Source: Bacteroidota bacterium (GTDB taxonomy: Bacteria > Bacteroidota > Bacteroidia > JACCXN01). Taken from it: a stretch of 7,924 nt of DNA. Of the stretch, positions 6,201 to 7,924 are shown piece by piece. The DNA lies in contig CANHPJ010000063.1 in assembly GCA_947462515.1 (NCBI GenBank), positions 1 to 7,924 of the forward strand. The letters run 5' to 3'. Position numbers and translations under genes: made by a program. Within the stretch, counting starts at the first letter, position 1; every line of letters starts with the position of its first letter. The notes beneath the pieces were generated by a model. It ran no database searches. It worked only from the letters and a program-made list of their open reading frames with translations, and was not told the DNA's origin.

Positions 6201-7820
6201 GAGTTCTTTTTTGTTATTTGCAAAAGCATAGGCAAAGTCAGCTTCAGCTTTTAATGCAGCCGCTTCCTTTTTTGTTTCAATGGCATCCTTATTGGCTATG
6301 TCTATAATTTGTTGGTTGGAAATATTGGATGCATTATTTTGGGCAGCAGATTCATTTTCGTCTGCATTTTCATCCGCAACTGGCATATCCATATCATCAA
6401 AGCCTTTTACAGCTTTTTTCTGCATTACCAAAGCATTTTTATCATCTTCTTTTTTGTAGTATTTATCAAATAAGTTTCTGATAATCAATTTAGTTTCTAT
6501 TTCATTATCAACTATTTCAATTTCTTGCTTAAGTGTCACTAATTCGGTTTGACTGGGAATTTCTATTGCCTCTGTTTCTGTTTTGTGATCTTCTGTTTCA
6601 ACTGTGAATTTGTATGATTTTCCTTCTGGAATGGCAATGATATATTTACCTGTTTCGGGGTGTGGTCTATATAAACCCGTGAGAGAATTATCGAGTGCAT
6701 TTTTTACTTTTACAATAAGCTTCGTATTACTATAATTGGTTGGAAATTTAATGAAGCCCTCTATTACAGCAATTTTGAGCGAATTATCTGTTTTTATCTT
6801 ATATACTGTAGTTTGACCTTTAACATTGGTTGCCCCTGTTGAATAAATAGCCATTTTTTCATCCGGATCGCATACAAAAAGCACGTCATCATCGGCAGAA
6901 TTTACCTTAAAATCCAATCTAAGAGGCATACCAAACTGACCTGTTTCTTCATCCAAATAGGATTTAAATATATCGTATCCTCCAATACTTCTATGCCCTT
7001 TGGAACTAAAATACAAGATTTTAGTTTGTGGATTAAAAAAAGGATAATCATCATCCAGTAAGCTATTAACTGCGGTATCTAATTTATATGGAGTAGCCCA
7101 ACTGCCGTTTGGTAATCGCTTAACCTTATATAAATCTCTTCCCGACTTTTCGTTTTCACCATAACTGGAATAATAAACCTCCTGTGCCCCTATGGGAAGA
7201 AATATAACCGACTTATCATTGTTTTTTTTATCAGTAGGACTTAAAAATTCTTCGGGCTTTACGATAATTTTTCCTCCAAAATCCTTTAAATCATAGCTCC
7301 TAAAAAAATCGAGTTCATTGATCTCTTTTTTGTTTAAAACAACAATATCTTTAATGTCAGGATCAATTTCCTTTCCATTGAGACACATCTCAATTTCTAA
7401 ATCGGGTTTATATTTTTGAATTTGTTTACTTGTCGCCTTCTCCTTAAAAAGTTGGTAATTCTTAATGGCATCGTCAAATCTGAAATTTAAATGATACGAC
7501 TTACCCAAATAATAAAAAGCTAATGGCTCGGCCTCTTTCTGCTGACATACCCATTCTAAATATTTAATAGCTCTTTTTTTATCCGATTCAGCATAAATTA
7601 GTGAGACACCAAACTTAAAATTATACTCTACACTTTTAGGGTATAGACTCAAAAGCTGGGAATAAAGCGGTAGTGAAGCAAAAAAATTCTCTTCATCAAA
7701 ATATTGCTGAGCTTTGGTTTTTAGATCCTTTTCGGAAGTAAAGTTTTCCTGCGCAAAAGAAATATTCAGTATAAAAAAAAGAATAAATGGTATGAATATG
7801 TACTTAAAGTATCTTTTCAT
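1..7820 (-). CDS. Giant secreted TPR / PD40 beta-propeller / coiled-coil repeat / SPOR protein (3' end outside window)
   Basis: One uninterrupted frame runs from the ATG at 7818-7820 to the window edge, with 2,606 full codons plus two bases. The start is supported by an immediate signal peptide, the A/T-rich leader typical of Bacteroidota, and a promoter-like element about 55 bases upstream. Domain order is signal peptide, TPR-like helices, PD40-type propeller, carboxypeptidase-regulatory-like sandwich, long charged helices, Asn-rich linker, four 163-residue repeats, a second linker and three SPOR-like modules. The frame stays intact through all repeats and linkers, so the gene appears functional. 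The only cysteines I see are 92, 146, 317 and 910. The first lies far from the signal peptide, so this is not a lipoprotein. The family is recognisable as a Bacteroidota PD40/SPOR protein, but I know no gene symbol. A role as a long periplasmic tether or scaffold binding peptidoglycan through SPOR domains is inference. The true C-terminus is not visible. Confidence 0.95.
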   Translation of the reverse strand, partial: MKRYFKYIFIPFILFFILNISFAQENFTSEKDLKTKAQQYFDEENFFASLPLYSQLLSLYPKSVEYNFKFGVSLIYAESDKKRAIKYLEWVCQQKEAEPLAFYYLGKSYHLNFRFDDAIKNYQLFKEKATSKQIQKYKPDLEIEMCLNGKEIDPDIKDIVVLNKKEINELDFFRSYDLKDFGGKIIVKPEEFLSPTDKKNNDKSVIFLPIGAQEVYYSSYGENEKSGRDLYKVKRLPNGSWATPYKLDTAVNSLLDDDYPFFNPQTKILYFSSKGHRSIGGYDIFKSYLDEETGQFGMPLRLDFKVNSADDDVLFVCDPDEKMAIYSTGATNVKGQTTVYKIKTDNSLKIAVIEGFIKFPTNYSNTKLIVKVKNALDNSLTGLYRPHPETGKYIIAIPEGKSYKFTVETEDHKTETEAIEIPSQTELVTLKQEIEIVDNEIETKLIIRNLFDKYYKKEDDKNALVMQKKAVKGFDDMDMPVADENADENESAAQNNASNISNQQIIDIANKDAIETKKEAAALKAEADFAYAFANNKKELAKEKIKLSNSLLEEAKNIPNPAEKTQKNNQALQIQSEADKYSKEAVVALNIAENLEKSYDLKKNESDLAFKYANDLENAVKSNSSTDALDKLSAQKEILIKSSHNQSGNEFAINSLKEKTAEKRKAADAQKLESKDLETKTTTLKNQLNEKKIELIKTKDADLKASLNKEILEIENNFNATKKLYDEKLILSDKLEQEANSLQTQIGVASLLVDEINNTSESDKTELVSKTSDITKLKEEISSLNIAKANDVLKDPTKNVDNNLSAKKAENEKSRNLEFSEILNEKGEIKDYNSLFIDQLDKAELISDELRREDAKKEIYFQWEKSLNKEVSFREQNLEELDDFDKNYEEKKILELKSSINQKKEAKLKCEDRVGQIIEARLDNPNPEENLISNNQLKNSKTEDLSNKDKNVATSNTEILSDKPKDNGSINENDKSVNKQLANEKINSQNKNLNTTSKDSIDKSTATNTPLVKSINTDSLDKKIKNNTLEENVQVAENEMSNKNNLNGQEPKNISNDNTTKVLASQDGLKNKPEKSESNINDQNTNTTNSVADKLNDKGVKNDVSESDNSKSNKVDLNNQLSNNNLIDSSNQVTNKQDSLINISEKNTKNNNRPEGDSLTGIKSNNNENIKDAPLTESKKDELKNEKTNNDSDNKTQIAENLNSENKNLNKSESINDEGKNNPENKTESEINKENIKLDTSSKSESDQSSIAKNQVEIDNLKKSDQSSNINQLDKQKASNDKNNEPGLNAVYNSEVASIEKSKADKIINESKSIEEELVSLKSSLNNLKTKQEKEVALKSINQKEQKLKENKAETRSLIYKANLSEFTFNESKLNDSQAKTKPETNSQVKIANDLQVESKKLMAEAQKNNQLALTDDKNINKDSLFEKANALESLALSKQRESINIFKNLDELKIYSDSEKLDKDKADKALQESKKLDQEVAVINASLENIKTPEDKEIALKSIKEKEQKSNEKRVEARNLNSKANIFQFSSNDTRLNDLQSKSKALNNNEAKIANDLFLESRNLMAESQKINQLAISNENNLNKDSLFEKSQSIELLALSKQKESITLFENLQEITIYGENASLEKNKADDALRESKKLDQEVADLNKSLATIKTPADKEIVLKSIKEKEQKSSEKRVEAKNLNSKANISQFSSNDTRLNDLQSKSNASNNNKFKMANDLVVESRNLMAESQKINQLAISNENNLNKDSLSDKSQSLELLALSKQKESITLFENLQEITIYGENASLEKNKADDALTESKKLDQEVADLNKSLATIKTPADKEIVLKSIKEKEQKSNEKRVEAKNLNSKANISQFSSNDTRLNDLQSKSNASNNNEAKMANDLVIESRNLMAESQKINQLALSGDNNLNKDSLYDKSQSLELLALSKQKESIALFEKSNASVQNPVAAELPDNKSVSSNSQVISDLAKEKTIAEKNQSDRIASDTLSGNFEDFTNPLAREEFKKGKDLEKESLVIDNQVNNLIVLAEKSKNETEKQDYLLKAENLKTTSKSKKEEANKLYSAAKGIESNSTTKITAVNTNNENQPQSAADKLSNADSTPNNLESKNANVQNGTIDKSAKEVIGDKIKNDPLPNEKSLAANTLNKDEKPKEENIINTTNTIKETLNPKNPLADKVEAVDSKLKTPAVSKNNAVSLPTAPTANNVKAMPVYAPVKPDAKKYEIQKVLNEEVFDITTESFYSNNNPIPVDPPMPEGLVFKVQIGAFKNEIPQDLFKSFAPLMAEKTKMGFKRFTAGMFKALETALFAKEVIQGNGYKDAFVVAFYNGKRITIAQAKTMMGSAVIAAVVSTGAIAQETKTSVEPKQTIAVANTAKTLNTRDIAPKELENKNAMPAKYEELPSKAGLLFTVQLGVYAKPAGKEKLLNIQPLYVEKIPGNLMRYTSGIHNSFAEAQLAKNKIQDLGIKDAFVRAYLDGKLITNKEAVEVEKSPMKNLIPLKENKLNEISNKDTLINKAVPEKVKKIENKQIPNQMNTSKNILEDKGVSYIVQIGAYRDQIPAGIKPQFDKIGNYKSFKNEQGINVFYLGSFSDFKGALTQKENIQKNGFKD
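363..617 (-). other. SPOR-like module 2, residues about 2402-2486
   Basis: Contains LLFTVQLGVY (Q2408), MRYTSG in the middle, and GIKDAFVRAYLDGKLIT, ending in an EAV helix. Every landmark of module 1 is present in the same order (VQxG, R-[FY]-T-x-G, K-D-A-F-V, G-K-x-I-T), so the two are clear paralogous copies. The VQ positions of modules 1 and 2 are 148 residues apart. A charged linker (about 2354-2400) separates it from the hydrophobic segment. Confidence 0.85.
765..815 (-). other. Internal hydrophobic, signal-peptide-like segment, residues 2336-2352
   Basis: Directly after SPOR-like module 1 comes a run of Met, Ala, Val, Ile, Ser and Gly (MMGSAVIAAVVSTGAIA), ending in an A-I-A motif before Q2353-E2354. 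It is short for a transmembrane helix (about 15-17 residues) but looks like the core and cleavage site of a signal peptide. Upstream charges (GKRITIAQAK) complete the resemblance. It could be a fusion relic, a weak membrane-associating helix, or chance. Confidence 0.5.
822..1094 (-). other. SPOR-like module 1, residues about 2243-2333
   Basis: The module starts after a NPIPVDPPMPEGL lead-in that commonly precedes SPOR domains in this Bacteroidota family. It has the first-strand signature FKVQIGAF (2257-2264), a central RFTAG (2290-2294), a helix, then GYKDAFVVAF with D2316, and NGKRIT. SPOR domains bind peptidoglycan, preferentially glycan strands lacking stem peptides, and often localise proteins to the division septum. 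Binding by this copy is inferred from the family. Confidence 0.85.
1101..1613 (-). other. Second low-complexity linker, residues about 2070-2240
   Basis: This is a polar, Pro-containing stretch, rich in Asn, Lys, Thr, Ala and Asp, leading up to the SPOR modules. It includes a Pro/Ala/Val-rich part (SLPTAPTANNVKAMPVYAPV) and a more ordered tail (KYEIQKVLNEEVFDITTESF). It probably acts as a flexible arm carrying the peptidoglycan-binding end. Confidence 0.6.
1623..1823 (-). other. Isolated degenerate helical module, residues about 2000-2066
   Basis: After the array, a charged helical segment (KKGKDLEKESLVIDNQVN, then NETEKQDYLLKAENLK, then KEEANKLYSAAKG) has the same helix-turn-helix rhythm as the first 60 residues of the 163-residue unit (ESKKLDQEVADLN, TPADKEIVLKSI, EKRVEAKNLNSKAN). 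Identity is low, so common ancestry with the array is a suggestion rather than a demonstration. Confidence 0.5.
1965..2453 (-). repeat. Tandem repeat unit 4 (homology to residue about 1937, then diverges)
   Basis: The last copy begins KNKADDALTESKK and follows unit 3 closely to LALSKQKESIALFE (residues 1790-1937, positions 2010-2453). The expected tail (NLQEITIYGENASLE) is replaced by unrelated sequence starting KSNASVQNPV, so the homology is about 148 rather than 163 residues. The interval from 1965 to 2009 is the nominal rest of the period without detectable similarity. This break marks the C-terminal boundary of the repeat array. Confidence 0.9.
2454..2942 (-). repeat. Tandem repeat unit 3 (489 bp, residues 1627-1789)
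   Basis: Third copy of the module and the one most like unit 4. I count about 10 amino-acid differences over the 148 residues they share, and the DNA is also nearly identical over long runs. One clear local difference is NNNKFKMAND here against NNNEAKMAND in unit 4. The near-identity implies recent duplication or gene conversion. Confidence 0.95.
2943..3431 (-). repeat. Tandem repeat unit 2 (489 bp, residues 1464-1626)
   Basis: Second copy of the module. By manual alignment it differs from unit 3 at about 23 of 163 residues. It contains a predicted long helix (KALQESKKLDQEVAVIN), a TPEDKE turn, a second helix (ALKSIKEKEQKSNEKRVEAR), a SSNDTRLNDL segment, another helix (ANDLFLESRNLMAESQ) and the closing LALSKQKESI...ITIYGENASLE. 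It abuts units 1 and 3 with no spacer. Confidence 0.95.
3432..3920 (-). repeat. Tandem repeat unit 1 (489 bp, residues 1301-1463), most diverged
   Basis: This is the first copy of a 163-residue helical module in protein order. It keeps the landmarks of the later copies (KADKI..ESKS, EVALKSI..KEQK, SKLND, KIANDL..ESKKLMAE, NKDSLFEK, LALSKQRESI) but differs at many positions. Even so, its length is the same 163 codons. Copy-to-copy comparison suggests it is the oldest unit or the one under least homogenisation. Confidence 0.85.
3966..5048 (-). other. Asn/Ser/Lys/Asp-rich low-complexity linker, residues about 925-1285
   Basis: Roughly 360 residues lack any regular hydrophobic pattern and are very rich in Asn, Ser, Lys, Asp, Thr and Gln (for example NNLNGQEPKNISNDN and KNNNRPEGDSL). 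Short motifs recur irregularly, including SES, NKN and variants of SDK/NDK, but I find no fixed repeat length. This composition predicts intrinsic disorder. It joins the first helical region to the tandem repeat block. In an A+T-rich genome Asn and Lys enrichment is partly compositional, so the sequence itself may be weakly constrained while its length matters. Confidence 0.75.
5076..6323 (-). other. Long charged alpha-helical / coiled-coil region, residues about 500-915
   Basis: About 415 residues are dominated by Lys, Glu, Asp, Ala, Leu, Asn and Ser, with almost no Pro, Gly, Trp or Cys. Hydrophobic residues are spaced as in coiled coils (for example KKEAAALKAEAD, NQLNEKKIELIKTK and KSLNKEVSFREQNL). 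Parts, such as SLLEEAKNIPNPAEKTQKN, resemble the helix-loop-helix pattern of the later 163-residue repeats (ESKKL...TPADKE), suggesting a shared but highly diverged origin. An isolated cysteine (C910) lies near the end, next to DRVGQIIEARL. Likely a rod or spacer, with no enzymatic motif. Confidence 0.7.
6546..6809 (-). other. Carboxypeptidase regulatory-like beta-sandwich, residues about 338-425
   Basis: Directly after the propeller comes a beta-rich stretch with the pattern IAVIEGFI, LIVKVKNAL, PETGKYIIAIPEGKSY and KFTVE. The G-K-Y-x-x-x-[IL]-P-x-G-x-x-Y core matches the small sandwich domains of the carboxypeptidase-D regulatory / transthyretin-like superfamily. In PorE-type proteins such a domain also follows the PD40 propeller. 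Assignment rests on pattern and order only. Confidence 0.6.
6831..7343 (-). other. PD40/WD40-like beta-propeller region, residues about 160-330
   Basis: Two typical PD40 blades are visible. The first has YYSSYG at 216-221, then GRDLY, then a LPNGSW turn. The second has a DDDYPFF strand, LYFSSKGH at 269-276 and SIGGYDIFKS at 278-287. A third, weaker blade follows around NSADDDVLFV, ending in AIYST near 327. The Y-F-S-S...G-G-Y-D-I-F signature is characteristic of PD40 repeats in Bacteroidota envelope proteins. Too few blades are obvious for a full six- or seven-bladed propeller. The remaining blades may be degenerate, in the stretch from about 150 to 215. Confidence 0.85.
7431..7742 (-). other. 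TPR-like helical repeat region, residues about 27-130
   Basis: About three helix-turn-helix repeats of roughly 30-34 residues follow the signal peptide. The clearest is the last, around residues 97-128, with the pattern PLAFYYLGKSYHLN and then FDDAIKNYQ, matching the small/large hydrophobic spacing of tetratricopeptide repeats. In related Bacteroidota envelope proteins a short TPR block precedes a PD40 propeller and is thought to mediate protein-protein contacts. The partner here is unknown. Confidence 0.75.
7752..7820 (-). other. Sec signal peptide, residues 1-23
   Basis: The N-terminus has a short basic region (MKRYFKY) followed by a hydrophobic core of Ile, Phe and Leu. A signal peptidase I-like site ends in S-F-A just before Q24-E25. 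No cysteine lies near the cleavage point, so there is no lipobox and the mature protein should be released into the periplasm or handed to the outer envelope. This segment also fixes the translation start. Confidence 0.9.
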
Positions 7821-7877
7821 TTATTTAAATCAAAAAACAAGCTGACCGATAAAAGTTTTCAACAACTTGTTAACTAA
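7821..7877 (-). promoter_or_regulatory. 5' leader without Shine-Dalgarno; A/T-rich start context
   Basis: The bases just before the ATG read ATTTAAATAA on the minus strand. There is no purine-rich Shine-Dalgarno motif at the usual distance, as is common in Bacteroidota, where A-rich unstructured start regions are used. I see no riboswitch-like structure in the leader. Confidence 0.5.
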
Positions 7878-7880
7878 CAA
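7861..7880. repeat. Overlapping small inverted repeats beside the -7 element
   Basis: Two short palindromes overlap. AACAA-C-TTGTT occupies 7861-7871, and TTGTTA-AC-TAACAA (perfect 6-bp arms) occupies 7867-7880. The second overlaps the end of the -7 element and would sit at the transcription start, where a repressor could act. In A+T-rich DNA such short symmetry can also occur by chance. Confidence 0.35.
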
Positions 7881-7901
7881 AGTTATAAAGATTTTTAACA
7901 A
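7878..7901 (-). promoter_or_regulatory. Candidate Bacteroidota-type promoter
   Basis: Read on the minus strand, TAACTTTG at 7878-7885 fits the Bacteroidota -7 consensus TAnnTTTG exactly. A TTG lies at 7899-7901, but the 13-base spacing is shorter than the usual 17-23, so the -33 match is weak. Transcription would start near 7870-7875, leaving a leader of about 50 bases. Confidence 0.5.
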
Positions 7902-7924
7902 AAGCATCAGAATTTACTTTCTAA

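Noticed and set aside
7752..7820. Lipoprotein signal peptide
   Set aside because: No cysteine is found near the cleavage region. The first cysteine is residue 92.
7821..7924. End of an upstream gene or a terminator in the last 104 bases
   Set aside because: All three minus-strand frames entering at 7924 hit stops within a few codons, and I see no GC-rich hairpin followed by a T run.

Overview
The window is almost entirely one gene. A single reading frame on the minus strand starts at 7820 (ATG) and stays open to the left edge, giving 2,606 complete codons without a stop. The protein is therefore at least about 290 kDa, and its C-terminus lies outside the window. The A+T-rich composition, a leader without a Shine-Dalgarno sequence, a TAnnTTTG-type promoter element, and the pairing of a PD40-type propeller with SPOR domains all point to Bacteroidota. 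I cannot name the genus.

In protein order (high to low coordinates) the layout is: a Sec signal peptide (residues 1-23); a TPR-like region (about 27-130); a PD40/WD40-like beta-propeller region (about 160-330); a small carboxypeptidase-regulatory-like beta-sandwich (about 338-425); a long charged alpha-helical, probably coiled-coil region (about 500-915); an Asn/Ser/Lys/Asp-rich, probably disordered linker (about 925-1285); four tandem 163-residue helical repeats encoded by 489-bp units (1301 to about 1937); a lone degenerate helical module (about 2000-2066); a second disordered linker (about 2070-2240); and three SPOR-like modules, the last cut by the window edge. A short signal-peptide-like hydrophobic stretch sits between the first two SPOR-like modules.

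The N-terminal order (TPR, propeller, regulatory sandwich) resembles Bacteroidota envelope proteins of the PorE type, which end in an OmpA-like peptidoglycan-binding domain. Here the visible C-terminal part carries tandem SPOR domains instead, another class of peptidoglycan-glycan binder, separated from the propeller by more than 1,700 residues of helix and linker. My inference is a secreted, very long periplasmic or envelope tether. No partner gene is visible.

The remaining 104 bases (7821-7924) hold the leader, a candidate promoter and overlapping small inverted repeats. I found no RNA genes, CRISPR array, insertion sequence, terminator or plus-strand gene.
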